From an uncultured Bacillaceae bacterium (GTDB lineage Bacteria > Bacillota > Bacilli > Bacillales > Bacillaceae_L), in assembly GCA_947497585.1 (NCBI GenBank), contig CANMHG010000004.1, positions 124,001 through 188,000 on the forward strand: a stretch of DNA of 64,000 bases, in the 5' to 3' direction. Both the position numbers and the translations under genes were made by a program. Positions 26,961 to 35,699 of this stretch are shown piece by piece; position 1 is the stretch's first letter; every line of letters begins with the position of its first letter. The notes under the pieces are model-generated. The model made no database searches. It saw only the letters and a list, made by a program, of their open reading frames with translations, and was not told the DNA's origin.

Positions 26961-28169
26961 TTATATTTTTTCTGGTTTTAGATGTGTGTTGTTTTTATAT
27001 GTTTGCTTTTGCCATAGAAGAGTAATCGAGAATGTAATTGCCAATAGCACCAAGCCTAGGACAAATGGATACGTAATTTTTATATCATATAACATCCCAG
27101 CAAGAGTGGGACCTAATACGTTTCCGATACTCATATATGCATTGTTCATTCCCATTGCAAAACCTTGTTGATCGCCTGCTAATTTCGAGATTAGGGTGTT
27201 CAACACTGGGCGAAGAATGGATGTTGCTAGGAAGATAATCAGTGAAATCACGAAGAACATTGCGTAACTATTGGCAAATAGAGATAGGAAGAATCCGAAA
27301 GCAGCAACTGCAATAAACAGATTCAGAACCTTGACCTCTCCATAAGAACGAACGATACGGTCAACGACAAATAGTTGAACGATTACACTAACGATACCAG
27401 TAGATGTAACCATAAAGGCAATGTCTTGTGGAGTAGCTCCAAATTGATTATCAACAAACAATCCTAAGACAGATTCATAAGCCATTAGCCCGAAACTCAT
27501 AACCAAGGTGATAACGAGAGGAATAAAAAATGGCATTTTTACTGATTGAATTAATTTTTTAAGCATTGGTTCATCAGCATGTGGCATAGCAAAGGAATGA
27601 GCGTTTTGCGTTCTTTCTGTTTCTTTTAGAACCAACATAGAGAATACAACAGAAACAAGTGAAACAATTGCTGAGATTAGAAAAGGAAACTTTAATCCAA
27701 AATCTGCTAGAAAGCCTCCGATTCCAGGTCCTACAACAATTCCTAGTGACATAGAAGCTGAAACCCAGCTGTTTCCTTTCGCACGTTGGTCCATAGTTGT
27801 AATATCAGCAACGTAAGCGAAAATAGCAGGGATAAGTAATGCTGCTCCAATACCACCGATTACGCGAGAAGCATACAACAACCAAATAGAATCAACAGCG
27901 TAGAATACGAACATGGAAAGCGTTAACCCGGCTAATCCGTATATGATCATTTTTCTACGGCCATACTGATCGGCCCATTTTCCGGCTATAGGTGAGAAGA
28001 TGAATTGTGCTCCAGCAAAAATGGCAATCATTAAGCCAGCTGCTGTTCCACCTTGGTTAATAGAAACTAAGTATGCAGGTAAAATTGGAATAATGATCCC
28101 GAAACTACCAATCGCTATAAACATATTGATCATAAGAATGATCATCTTTTTTCGTTGATCTGCTGTCAT
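26961..28169 (-). CDS. MFS multidrug efflux transporter (Bmr/Blt/NorA-like)
   Basis: Major facilitator protein of 402 residues with twelve helices. Motif A-type loop is at GKWADQYGRRKMI, and motif C (antiporter, GPGIGGFLADFG) occurs in helix 5, which marks proton-drug antiporters. Similarity to Bmr and Blt of B. subtilis is clear in the first half (SRVIGGIGAALLIPAIFAYVADITT). It probably exports cationic drugs. No regulator gene is adjacent. Confidence 0.82.
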   Translation of the reverse strand: MTADQRKKMIILMINMFIAIGSFGIIIPILPAYLVSINQGGTAAGLMIAIFAGAQFIFSPIAGKWADQYGRRKMIIYGLAGLTLSMFVFYAVDSIWLLYASRVIGGIGAALLIPAIFAYVADITTMDQRAKGNSWVSASMSLGIVVGPGIGGFLADFGLKFPFLISAIVSLVSVVFSMLVLKETERTQNAHSFAMPHADEPMLKKLIQSVKMPFFIPLVITLVMSFGLMAYESVLGLFVDNQFGATPQDIAFMVTSTGIVSVIVQLFVVDRIVRSYGEVKVLNLFIAVAAFGFFLSLFANSYAMFFVISLIIFLATSILRPVLNTLISKLAGDQQGFAMGMNNAYMSIGNVLGPTLAGMLYDIKITYPFVLGLVLLAITFSITLLWQKQTYKNNTHLKPEKI

Positions 28170-28328
28170 TTGGCAGCCTCTCTTTCTATATAAACTGTAA
28201 CATTAATTCAATTAAGAACTAATAAACATTATTATATGGTCATAAAAATGTCAATGAAAATGAACTTACAAAATTTCACAAAGCGGAAATGATATACTTG
28301 CTTTGAAAAATTAGTGCGTTAGTGCGTT

Positions 28329-28377
28329 GGGGGTCAGTCCCCCGTTGCTTTAAAGGAGTGGGGGACTGACCCCCACT
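28329..28377. repeat. Variant palindrome with GTCAGT core
   Basis: Cores are GGGGGTCAGTCCCCC and GGGGGACTGACCCCC, separated by GTTGCTTTAAAGGAGT. One C has been lost from each core, so the pair still matches itself: a compensated change. It lies in a divergent promoter region rather than at a gene end. Confidence 0.8.
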
Positions 28378-28470
28378 CTTTTAAAGTGGCAATGTGTAAC
28401 CATAGGTCATTAAAATGCTATATCGAAGGTGATGATGTGTTATAATATTCTGAAAAAGGAGGGGATGTTT

Positions 28471-28956
28471 TTGAAGGAATTAGAAGTTGCTAAAGCAATA
28501 CAGGATGATTATCCTGAGGAATTTGCATGGTGTTACGGCTGTGGACGAATGAATGAAGAGGGTCACAAGTTTCGTACAGGGTGGCTCGACGAGAGAACTG
28601 TAACCGTTTACAAACCAAAACCGGAACATAAGGCCATTCCAGGATTTGTTTACGGAGGCCTGCTTGCTTCCCTGATTGATTGCCACGGTACAGGTTCAGC
28701 AGCTCTTGCTTTACATAGGAAAAATGGGAACGAAGTTGGTGATGGGGCAGAACCACCTCGATTTGTCACAGGTTCTTTGCACGTCGACTTTCTAAAACCA
28801 ACTCCAGAAGGAATACCCTTAAAAGCAGTAGGAACAATACATGAAATTCATCCGAAAAAGTGGAGAGTTGAAACAGAAGTTTTTGCTGGTGACACTCTTT
28901 GTGCAAGAGGAGAAGTAATTGCAGTTGTAATGCCTAGCACATTTGCAGTTAAATAA
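28471..28956 (+). CDS. PaaI/hotdog-fold thioesterase family protein
   Basis: Cytoplasmic protein of about 161 residues with a hotdog fold. The block FVYGGLLASLIDCHGTGSAA carries the Asp/His helix of acyl-CoA thioesterases, and FVTGSLHVDFLKPTPEG is the following strand pair. Acyl-CoA hydrolysis is likely but the acyl group is unknown. A CYGCG pair near residue 23 may bind a metal. TTG 28471 is chosen because AAGGAGGGG then lies seven bases upstream; ATG 28465 is too close. Confidence 0.75.
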   Translation: MKELEVAKAIQDDYPEEFAWCYGCGRMNEEGHKFRTGWLDERTVTVYKPKPEHKAIPGFVYGGLLASLIDCHGTGSAALALHRKNGNEVGDGAEPPRFVTGSLHVDFLKPTPEGIPLKAVGTIHEIHPKKWRVETEVFAGDTLCARGEVIAVVMPSTFAVK

Positions 28957-28960
28957 AGAA

Positions 28961-29013
28961 GTGGAGCTGACATCCCAGTACTTTATTACTTTAACGTACT
29001 GGGGGTCAGGCCC
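28961..29013. repeat. Degenerate dispersed palindrome
   Basis: The left arm is decayed (GGAGCTGACATCCC), while the right arm GGGGGTCAGGCCC is kept. The extended flank AATAAGACATATTTTA follows and holds the stop of the minus-strand gene. Confidence 0.75.
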
Positions 29014-29026
29014 AATAAGACATATT

Positions 29027-29965
29027 TTATTTTCGAATCACGCCATGAGGTAAAATAGCGTGTACACCTTTAACTCCATTAACAACTTGAGTGACTCGTA
29101 AATCAACGGCAACACTGGATAGAGCAGTAGCTTCTACTTTTGTAATACCATAAAATTCACTCATAAGTTTTACCATTTCGTCTAGAGCAACGGCTGTTGC
29201 TTCGTTCAAATCTTCGTTAAACCCAAATGTAATCCAACCAGCTGGAGTGTTGGCCCTAGGCATCTCAAGTTTCATATCATCATGAACGATTACTGTAAGA
29301 TCTACTAAGTCCATTGCACATTCAATGGCCGTACCTGAGCTTTCTCCATCTCCTTGCAATGCATGTCCATCACCGAAGGAAAACAGTGCACCTTCAACTG
29401 AAATAGGTAAGAATAGACTACTTCCTCGAACTAATTCCTTGCAATCTATATTTCCTCCACAATAACGTGGTGGTGGTGTAGAATGAGTTCCTGACTCTGC
29501 AGGTGCTACACCTAATAAACCCATGAATGGAGATAGTCCTACATGGAATTTTGTATCTCCAAATAGGCAGCTACCAGACATAGTTGTTGTATCAAGCTCC
29601 CAATCAACTTCTAGCTTTTCTTCGTTAGTGATTCCTAGTTTTTCGTTTTGCCAATTTTTAATCCCACCTGCCCAGTTACGACCATACCATCCTGGGATGA
29701 TTTCATTTAAGCGTACCTCTAGGACCATACCAGGTTTAGCACCTTCTACAAAAACAGGTCCAACCATTGGATGTCCAGGCTTTTCTTCGTTTACCCCTGA
29801 ACGATAGATTTCTCGTTCAACCTTCTTAGCAGGTGAATATCCCCACTGAATATCTGGTGTGGTTGCTTGAATTGTATCGCCGCTTTCAACAGTTAAAATT
29901 GGTGTATATTCATTATTAAACGAACCGTGTAAATTTCTAGTTTCAAGATTAAGCTTATGTATCAC
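29027..29965 (-). CDS. Acetamidase/formamidase family protein
   Basis: Enzyme of 312 residues of the FmdA/AmdA amidase family, which splits formamide or acetamide to ammonia and the acid. Family blocks include EKPGHPMVGPVFVEGAKPG, FHVGLSPFMGLLGVAPAESG, PPRYCGGNIDCKELVRGS and SFGDGHALQGDGESSGTA. GTG start behind GGGGAGTG. It could supply nitrogen, but nothing nearby ties it to a pathway. Confidence 0.87.
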   Translation of the reverse strand: MIHKLNLETRNLHGSFNNEYTPILTVESGDTIQATTPDIQWGYSPAKKVEREIYRSGVNEEKPGHPMVGPVFVEGAKPGMVLEVRLNEIIPGWYGRNWAGGIKNWQNEKLGITNEEKLEVDWELDTTTMSGSCLFGDTKFHVGLSPFMGLLGVAPAESGTHSTPPPRYCGGNIDCKELVRGSSLFLPISVEGALFSFGDGHALQGDGESSGTAIECAMDLVDLTVIVHDDMKLEMPRANTPAGWITFGFNEDLNEATAVALDEMVKLMSEFYGITKVEATALSSVAVDLRVTQVVNGVKGVHAILPHGVIRK

Positions 29966-30044
29966 ACTACATCACTCCCCAATTAGACTTGTATATAGTA
30001 TATATCGCATTTGGTTAAAGGGAAATATGTCAGTTGTGTCAGTT

Positions 30045-30086
30045 GGGGCCTGACCGCCGGTGAGTTAATGTGATAAAGTGAAGGGG
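30045..30086. repeat. Half copy of the dispersed palindrome
   Basis: Left core GGGGCCTGACCGCC and a TTAATGTGATAAAG spacer are present; the right core is reduced to AAGGGG. The flank TGTCAGTT precedes it. Confidence 0.7.
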
Positions 30087-30090
30087 AAGT

Positions 30091-30118
30091 AAAAAAGACC
30101 GCTGATTCTTGCGGTCTC
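30091..30118 (-). terminator. Intrinsic terminator of the 42-residue gene
   Basis: On the minus strand GAGACCGC pairs with GCGGTCTT over an 8-base loop, followed by six T. Confidence 0.82.
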
Positions 30119-30125
30119 GGTTTTG

Positions 30126-30254
30126 TTATTTTTTATTTTTTTGTGGAAGGCGTTTACTAGGGTTACCATTTCCTTGGCGTCTTCTGTTTGCTTCGTCTTT
30201 TTGCTTATTTTCACGTAGTCTTTCAACGTATTCTGATGTAGATTCCATTTCCAT
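30126..30254 (-). CDS. Small hydrophilic protein (DUF4023-like), 42 residues
   Basis: ATG 30254 stands eight bases after GGAGGA and opens 42 codons. The product begins MEMESTSEYVERLRENKQKD and ends in GNPSKRLPQKNKK. It is highly charged, helical at the start and disordered at the end. The pattern ST-EYV..L.E..QKDE....GNP.K.LP resembles the short DUF4023 proteins of bacilli, from memory. The ribosome site plus the terminator support a real gene. Function unknown; similar small proteins are often made in sporulation. Confidence 0.75.
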   Translation of the reverse strand: MEMESTSEYVERLRENKQKDEANRRRQGNGNPSKRLPQKNKK

Positions 30255-30440
30255 AAGAATATTCCTCCTTTTAAACGTACGTACTAATAATTTATCCAAA
30301 ATTAAATCTAGGCATACTTAGAAGGATTAATTTAAATCGACTATATAGACAAAAGGAAATTTTGAGTTGTAAGATTTAGGTGCAAAGTTAATAAGTAGTT
30401 ATATTATAAAATTTAGCTCCGATAGCAGGATGGTGAAATA

Positions 30441-31586
30441 ATGAAAGTAGTCGTAGCTCCAGATTCGTTTAAAGGAAGTATGTCTGCAATAGAGGTATGC
30501 CAGTTTATGAAGGAGGGAGTTCTTCAAGCGCTCCCAAATGCAACTGTGATAGAGATGCCTATGGCAGATGGTGGAGAAGGGACGCTTGAATGCTTAATTA
30601 ATGGTACAAACGGCACCTTTTATAAAGAGGTTGTGAATGGTCCTTTGGGTAATCCTGTTCATGCAAAATGGGGCATATTAGGTGGGGACTCTAAAACGGC
30701 TGTAATTGAAATGGCACAATCATCCGGTCTAACCTTGATTTCGAAAAAGGATCGTAATCCCAGGCTAACAAATACATATGGAACAGGCCAATTAATTAAA
30801 TGTGCTTTAGACAAGGGATGTACTAGGATCATTATAGGATTAGGTGGGAGTGCAACGAATGATGGTGGCATGGGGATGGCGGCTGCACTCGGGGTTAAAT
30901 TTTATAATAAAAATGGTGAAAGTCTCCCATTAGGTGGGATTCACTTAGCAGATTTAGATGTGGTAGATATCGAAGAATTAGATTCAAGGATAAAAAATAT
31001 AGAGTTCATAATCGCCTCAGATGTAACTAATCCACTTTGTGGACCAACAGGGGCATCGTATGTTTTTGGCCCACAAAAAGGTGCCTCACCAAAGGATGTA
31101 GAGGAGCTTGACACTGCACTAAGAAATTTTGCAGAAAAGGTCAAAGACTCCGTAGGTAAGGATATTTTACACGTTCCCGGAAGTGGAGCAGCAGGAGGAC
31201 TTGGTGCTGGCTTAATGGCTTTTTTAGATGCAAAAGTCTCATCAGGTATTGAAATTATAATGAATACTCTAGGATATGATGAGCATATAAAAGATGCTAA
31301 TCTTGTACTTACGGGGGAAGGTAGAACGGATGAACAAACTCTTTTTGGAAAGGTTCCTGTAGGTGTGGCTAGGGTTGCTAAGAAATACAATGTCTTGGCA
31401 ATTTGTATATCTGGTAGCCTAGGTGAAGGGACTGATCAATTATATGACCAGGGGATTACTGCTATTTTTAGTATAATAGATGCACCGAATTCGTTAGAGG
31501 AGATTCTTTCAAAAACGGGCAATCTAATAAAAAGTACTACAAGTAATGTGGTTCGATTAGTAAAGTTGAACGAACGAGACAGGTGA
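30441..31586 (+). CDS. glxK: Glycerate kinase
   Basis: Enzyme of 381 residues (family about 380) that phosphorylates glycerate with ATP, feeding glyoxylate-derived carbon into glycolysis. Family blocks: VVAPDSFKGSMSAIEVCQFM at the start, MPMADGGEGTLECL, IIGLGGSATNDGGMGMAAALG, and GSGAAGGLGAGLMAFLDA. GGATGGTG precedes the ATG. No glyoxylate genes lie around it, so it seems transcribed alone. Confidence 0.93.
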   Translation: MKVVVAPDSFKGSMSAIEVCQFMKEGVLQALPNATVIEMPMADGGEGTLECLINGTNGTFYKEVVNGPLGNPVHAKWGILGGDSKTAVIEMAQSSGLTLISKKDRNPRLTNTYGTGQLIKCALDKGCTRIIIGLGGSATNDGGMGMAAALGVKFYNKNGESLPLGGIHLADLDVVDIEELDSRIKNIEFIIASDVTNPLCGPTGASYVFGPQKGASPKDVEELDTALRNFAEKVKDSVGKDILHVPGSGAAGGLGAGLMAFLDAKVSSGIEIIMNTLGYDEHIKDANLVLTGEGRTDEQTLFGKVPVGVARVAKKYNVLAICISGSLGEGTDQLYDQGITAIFSIIDAPNSLEEILSKTGNLIKSTTSNVVRLVKLNERDR

Positions 31587-31603
31587 TCCAGTCTTTTTTT
31601 AAT

Positions 31604-31651
31604 TTGACAGAGGTATTTAATTCGTGATATATTTATCTCGAATTAAAGATA
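31604..31651 (+). promoter_or_regulatory. Promoter with MhqR-like operator
   Basis: TTGACA (31604-31609), 18 bases, TATATT (31628-31633), then at once the dyad TATCTCGAATTAAAGATA (31634-31651), which would cover the transcription start. The dyad closely matches the MhqR operator of B. subtilis (TATCTCGA...AGATA), as I recall it. The gene it serves belongs to the family controlled by MhqR. Confidence 0.65.
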
Positions 31652-31728
31652 CTTTAAATAAAGGTAATTTACAACTCGTTAAAATGGGCATAAATATATG
31701 TAAATAAGGTAAACCAGGAGGAACTTCT

Positions 31729-32706
31729 ATGAACGGATTAAAAGGATTACATCATGTGACTGCTATTACAAGCAGTGCTGAAAAGAACTATGAATTTTTC
31801 ACATATGTGTTAGGTATGAGGCTAGTTAAAAAAACAGTGAACCAAGATGACATTCAAACGTATCATTTGTTTTTTGCAGATGATAAAGGAAACCCTGGGA
31901 CTGATATGACATTCTTTGATTTTCCGGGGATTCAAAAGGGGGCGCATGGAACGAATGAGATTTCCAAGACTTCTTTCCGCGTTCCGAGTGATGCAGCGAT
32001 TGATTACTGGGAGAAGCGCTTTGATCGCCTAGATGTTAAACATACTGGTGTACAAGAGCAGTTTGGTGTGAAGACGATCTCTTTTGTTGATTTTGATGAC
32101 CAGCAATATCAATTGGTGTCAGATGAAAATAATAAAGGAGTCGAATCTGGAATACCATGGGAAAAGGGACCGATTCCACTAGAATATGCGATTACTGGAC
32201 TTGGACCACTCTTCATCCGAATTGCAAACTTTGACTATTTTAAAGAAATGATGGAAAAGGTGTTACAGTTTAAGGAGATTGCTCAAGAAGGCGATTTTCA
32301 TTTGTTCGAAGTAGGTGAAGGTGGAAATGGGGCACAGGTTGTTGTGGAGGAAAATGCTACACTTCCACAAAGCTATCAAGGCTTTGGTACCGTTCACCAC
32401 GCGGCATTTCGAGTGGAAGATCGTTCTGTAATTGACGAGTGGGATCAACGTTTAAGAAGCTTTGGTTTTCAAACATCTGGTTTCGTAGACCGGTATTTCT
32501 TCGGGTCATTGTACGCGAGAGTGGCTCCGCAAATATTATTTGAATTTGCAACAGACGGACCAGGATTCATGGGAGATGAGCCCTATGAAACACTAGGAGA
32601 AAAGCTATCGCTACCTCCATTCCTTGAGCCAAAACGTGAACAAATCGAAAAGCTCGTACGCCCAATTGACACAGTTCGAAGCACAATCAATTTCACAAAA
32701 GAATAA
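31729..32706 (+). CDS. Ring-cleaving dioxygenase (MhqA/MhqO family)
   Basis: VOC-superfamily extradiol dioxygenase of 325 residues made of two glyoxalase-like halves. GLHHVTAITSSAEKNYEFF starts the first, and FGTVHHAAFRVED with later FEFATDGPGF supplies His and Glu metal ligands. It matches the MhqA/MhqE/MhqO enzymes of B. subtilis that cleave catechol- or hydroquinone-thiol adducts and so protect against quinones. AGGAGG precedes the ATG. The MhqR-like operator supports induction by quinones. mhqR itself is not in the window. Confidence 0.87.
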   Translation: MNGLKGLHHVTAITSSAEKNYEFFTYVLGMRLVKKTVNQDDIQTYHLFFADDKGNPGTDMTFFDFPGIQKGAHGTNEISKTSFRVPSDAAIDYWEKRFDRLDVKHTGVQEQFGVKTISFVDFDDQQYQLVSDENNKGVESGIPWEKGPIPLEYAITGLGPLFIRIANFDYFKEMMEKVLQFKEIAQEGDFHLFEVGEGGNGAQVVVEENATLPQSYQGFGTVHHAAFRVEDRSVIDEWDQRLRSFGFQTSGFVDRYFFGSLYARVAPQILFEFATDGPGFMGDEPYETLGEKLSLPPFLEPKREQIEKLVRPIDTVRSTINFTKE

Positions 32707-32718
32707 ATTTTGTCTTTC

Positions 32719-32809
32719 GGGGCCTGACCCCCGGCGCGCTAACGCTTTAATGTGGTGGGGGCCTGACCCCCACTAAGTTAATACGTTAATGCGCCGGGGG
32801 TCAGGCCCC
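32719..32809. repeat. Doubled dispersed palindrome (three cores)
   Basis: GGGGCCTGACCCCC, GGGGGCCTGACCCCC and GGGGGTCAGGCCCC, with spacers holding GCTAACGCTTTAATG and TTAATACGTTAATG. It occupies nearly all of the gap between two convergent genes. Confidence 0.9.
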
Positions 32810-32813
32810 AGTT

Positions 32814-33725
32814 TTATAGTTCTGTTGTTGAGAGGATGAGGTCTGTATGGATGTGTTTGGATTTTAGTGTTTTTTGAAGTGTTTCTAGTGATAGGTTATC
32901 AATTTTTAGTAATTGTCCATCTTTATTGAACATGTAGACATAAAAGTTAGTATTGAGCTTGTTTAGGAATAAGTGTAAGTTCGTTCCTGCTTTTTGAAGA
33001 TAGATGCTATCGAATTCAATGATACCTAGAAGATGTTTGCTTTTTTTAATTGTTTGTTCCATACCCTCAAGTACAAATGCTTCATAGCCTTCTACGTCAA
33101 TTTTGAAGAGAATTCGTTCTTTCTTCAGATTTGCTTCTCTTAAAAGAGAGTCCACAGTAATGGTTGGAACCATTTTTTTCTCTACTTTTTCATAATTAGT
33201 GGCATTGCCTGATGAAGTGCCTGACCAATTTTTATCAATGTAAAAGGGTTGTGTTTGTTGTTCCCGATTCGTAGCAAATGCGTGTATGATGTTAAATTGT
33301 GCCTTATTGGGATGGTTTTCTAATGACTTTTTTATATAGCTTAGAAGCTGTTCATTTGCTTCAATACCATATATTTTCGTTGATTTCGGATATTTTACTG
33401 TAAACAGATATTCACCGTAATTGACGCCAACGTCCAGTACGATTGTTGGAGAAAAAGAATGAACAGAACTTACCCAAAAACGGGCTAATCCTTCTTGAAT
33501 CATACCATTACGAATGAGAAGTGCTCTTCCTCGGTTTTCTTCAGGATTAATATGCAAATCAAAGGATGAAGGTAGCTTAATAGAAGATGGTAATTTTTCA
33601 AAATTAATCGTTTTATATTTTATAAAAAGCCCTACATTCACTAAATGCTTCCAGATTTTTGGATGCTTTGACCACGCTTTAGTAACAAAAGGCATTTCAA
33701 CTAAGTTTTTATATAAATTACTCAT
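32814..33725 (-). CDS. FkbM-family methyltransferase
   Basis: SAM-dependent methyltransferase of 303 residues. The SAM-binding strand is at VLDVGVNYGEY, the acidic loop at YGIEANEQL, and the FkbM block at ILFKIDVEGYEAFVLEGM. FkbM enzymes O-methylate sugars or polyketides. The neighbouring PAP2/GT4/Ugd cluster, though divergent, makes a glycan target reasonable. AAAAGGAGG precedes the ATG. Confidence 0.82.
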   Translation of the reverse strand: MSNLYKNLVEMPFVTKAWSKHPKIWKHLVNVGLFIKYKTINFEKLPSSIKLPSSFDLHINPEENRGRALLIRNGMIQEGLARFWVSSVHSFSPTIVLDVGVNYGEYLFTVKYPKSTKIYGIEANEQLLSYIKKSLENHPNKAQFNIIHAFATNREQQTQPFYIDKNWSGTSSGNATNYEKVEKKMVPTITVDSLLREANLKKERILFKIDVEGYEAFVLEGMEQTIKKSKHLLGIIEFDSIYLQKAGTNLHLFLNKLNTNFYVYMFNKDGQLLKIDNLSLETLQKTLKSKHIHTDLILSTTEL

Positions 33726-33836
33726 ATCAAATCCTCCTTTTGCAAGTATATAGGTCTATCATAATGGACGAATATGAATTCTACGTTAAGCTAATTTAAA
33801 TTTTCAACCGTGTTAAATTGAGCATTAAGTATTACT

Positions 33837-33861
33837 AAGTGAATTTTGTAAATTTTCACTT
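33837..33861. promoter_or_regulatory. Dyad AAGTGAA-N11-TTCACTT
   Basis: A 7-bp perfect inverted repeat lies in the divergent region between the FkbM gene and the PAP2 gene, AT-rich inside. It could be an operator; no known regulator is suggested. Confidence 0.25.
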
Positions 33862-33963
33862 TAATATATTTACTCTTTTCAAAAGAACTTTTACATAAGA
33901 TTCATATTTCCATCACAATCTCTCCTTACAATAAAAGTAACTAATTGATAAGGAGCTACTAAA

Positions 33964-34491
33964 ATGATAACGAAATGGGTCAATCATCTGCATCATTGGG
34001 AATGTGGTTTGTTTCTATCATTAAACAGTCGTTTTGATCGTCAACACCTCAATTTATTTTTCCGTCAAATCACTCATCTGGGTGGTGCTAGATTAACGAT
34101 TGGTATTACGCTTGCCATTATTCTTATTTCATTTATGCCTTTGAAATTGTGGGCAATTGAAAGTGCCATCGCTCTTGCCACAAGCCATATGTTAGTGAGC
34201 TTCATTAAGAAACTTTATCCGAGGTCTCGTCCTTACCTATCAGTTACACATGCTAAAGTGGTGGATAATCCTTTAAAAGATCATTCTTTTCCATCAGGCC
34301 ATACGACAGCCATCTTTTCATTAATTACTCCTTATGTCATTCATATGCCAATCTTAGCAATCGTTCTATATCCACTTGCCTTACTTGTGGGGGCATCCCG
34401 TGTTTTTCTAGGATTGCATTATCCCTCTGATGTATTGGTAGGCTCCATTATAGGAACAGTATTTGGTATTTTAGTAGTCTTTCTTTTATAA
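33964..34491 (+). CDS. PAP2-family membrane phosphatase
   Basis: Membrane phosphatase of 175 residues. The three PAP2 motifs are present: KKLYPRSRP, PSGHTT and SRVFLGLHYPSDV, with the catalytic His residues in the last two. About five helices. Such enzymes dephosphorylate undecaprenyl or phosphatidyl-type diphosphates outside the membrane. It leads a three-gene unit with GT4 and UDP-glucose dehydrogenase, 29 and 18 nt apart. AAGGAG precedes the ATG. Confidence 0.85.
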   Translation: MITKWVNHLHHWECGLFLSLNSRFDRQHLNLFFRQITHLGGARLTIGITLAIILISFMPLKLWAIESAIALATSHMLVSFIKKLYPRSRPYLSVTHAKVVDNPLKDHSFPSGHTTAIFSLITPYVIHMPILAIVLYPLALLVGASRVFLGLHYPSDVLVGSIIGTVFGILVVFLL

Positions 34492-34520
34492 AAAATTGCT
34501 AAAAAATCATAGGAGGGAAT

Positions 34521-35681
34521 ATGATGAAAATTGCTATTTTTACTGATACATTTACTCCTCAGGTCAATGGTGTGGCTCGAACGTTTCAGCGCTTTGTTGA
34601 CTACCTAAATCAAAATAACATTGAGTACCGCTTGTTCGTTCCAGAAGCTGAAGAAGAGGATCTCTTTTCAAATCAAATCTTTAGGTTTAGTAGTCTACCT
34701 TTCTTTTTATATCCAGAATGTAGATTGGCCCTCCCGAATGTTTTTCATATAAAAAAAGAATTAGAGCAATTTCAGCCAGACCTTATTCACATCGCCACAC
34801 CATTTAACATGGGGTTAACTGGGTTATTTTTAGGCAAAAAGTTAAACATTCCAATTGTGGGTTCCTATCATACTCATTTTGATCGCTATTTAAAATACTA
34901 TGATTTGCAATTTCTTTCTAAATGGCTATGGCGGTATATGAATTGGTTTCATCGTTCTTTTCAAAAAACATTTGTACCTTCATTTGAAACGAAGGCTGAA
35001 GTTGAGCGGAATGGTTTTTCAAATGTACATATTTGGAGCCGGGGTGTTGATTGTGTAAAGTTTAAGCCATCCTACTCAAGCATTGGAGTTCGGGAAAAGT
35101 ATGAAATAAAAGCTCCTTACATTGTAAGTTACGTTGGTCGGCTAGCCCCTGAAAAAGATATAGATGTATTAATGAATGCTGCAGAGCATTTACCTTTAGA
35201 GGTACAAAATCAAATGCATTGGCTCATTGCTGGAGACGGCCCGTTGTATGAAGAGTTACAGAAAACAAAACCACCTAATATGACTTTCACTGGTTATTTA
35301 AAGGGTCATGAGTTGGCGGAAATTTATTCGGTCTCGGACTTATTTGTTTTTCCATCAAGCACAGAAACGTTCGGAAATGTGGTTTTAGAAGCACATGCAA
35401 GTGGAACGGCGGTTGTTGGAGCAAGGGCAGGTGGTGTTCAAGAAATTATTAAACACAACCAAACGGGTTTGTTATGCGAACCAGGCAATGTCGAGGAATT
35501 TGCTGCAAATATAAGTAAGTTAATTATGAACCCTACTCGTATGAAAGAGATGGGTCTTAACGCAAGGAATTATGCTAAGACACAGTCGTGGGATTCAATT
35601 TTTTCAAATCTATTACTTCACTATAAGGACGTTATTGAACCAAAACACGAGGCAACGAAGAGTAGGGTTGCCAATCTGTGA
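34521..35681 (+). CDS. GT4-family glycosyltransferase
   Basis: Glycosyltransferase with GT-B fold (386 residues). The N-terminal acceptor domain opens with IAIFTDTFTPQVNGVARTF, and the C-terminal donor domain has SYVGRLAPEKDIDVLM and FPSSTETFGNVVLEAHASG with the donor-binding Glu pair. The start sequence resembles lipid-acceptor GT4 enzymes (MgtA, SqdX, PimB type). With the next gene making UDP-glucuronate, glucuronosyl lipid or an envelope glycan is a fair guess. Two adjoining ATGs (34521, 34524) follow AGGAGGG; the second has better spacing. Confidence 0.87.
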   Translation: MMKIAIFTDTFTPQVNGVARTFQRFVDYLNQNNIEYRLFVPEAEEEDLFSNQIFRFSSLPFFLYPECRLALPNVFHIKKELEQFQPDLIHIATPFNMGLTGLFLGKKLNIPIVGSYHTHFDRYLKYYDLQFLSKWLWRYMNWFHRSFQKTFVPSFETKAEVERNGFSNVHIWSRGVDCVKFKPSYSSIGVREKYEIKAPYIVSYVGRLAPEKDIDVLMNAAEHLPLEVQNQMHWLIAGDGPLYEELQKTKPPNMTFTGYLKGHELAEIYSVSDLFVFPSSTETFGNVVLEAHASGTAVVGARAGGVQEIIKHNQTGLLCEPGNVEEFAANISKLIMNPTRMKEMGLNARNYAKTQSWDSIFSNLLLHYKDVIEPKHEATKSRVANL

Positions 35682-35699
35682 GTGGAGGCGAGAAGACAA

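Noticed and set aside
30109..30321. Plus-strand frame of 70 codons
   Set aside because: It is the shadow of the 42-residue minus-strand gene, which has GGAGGA and a terminator.
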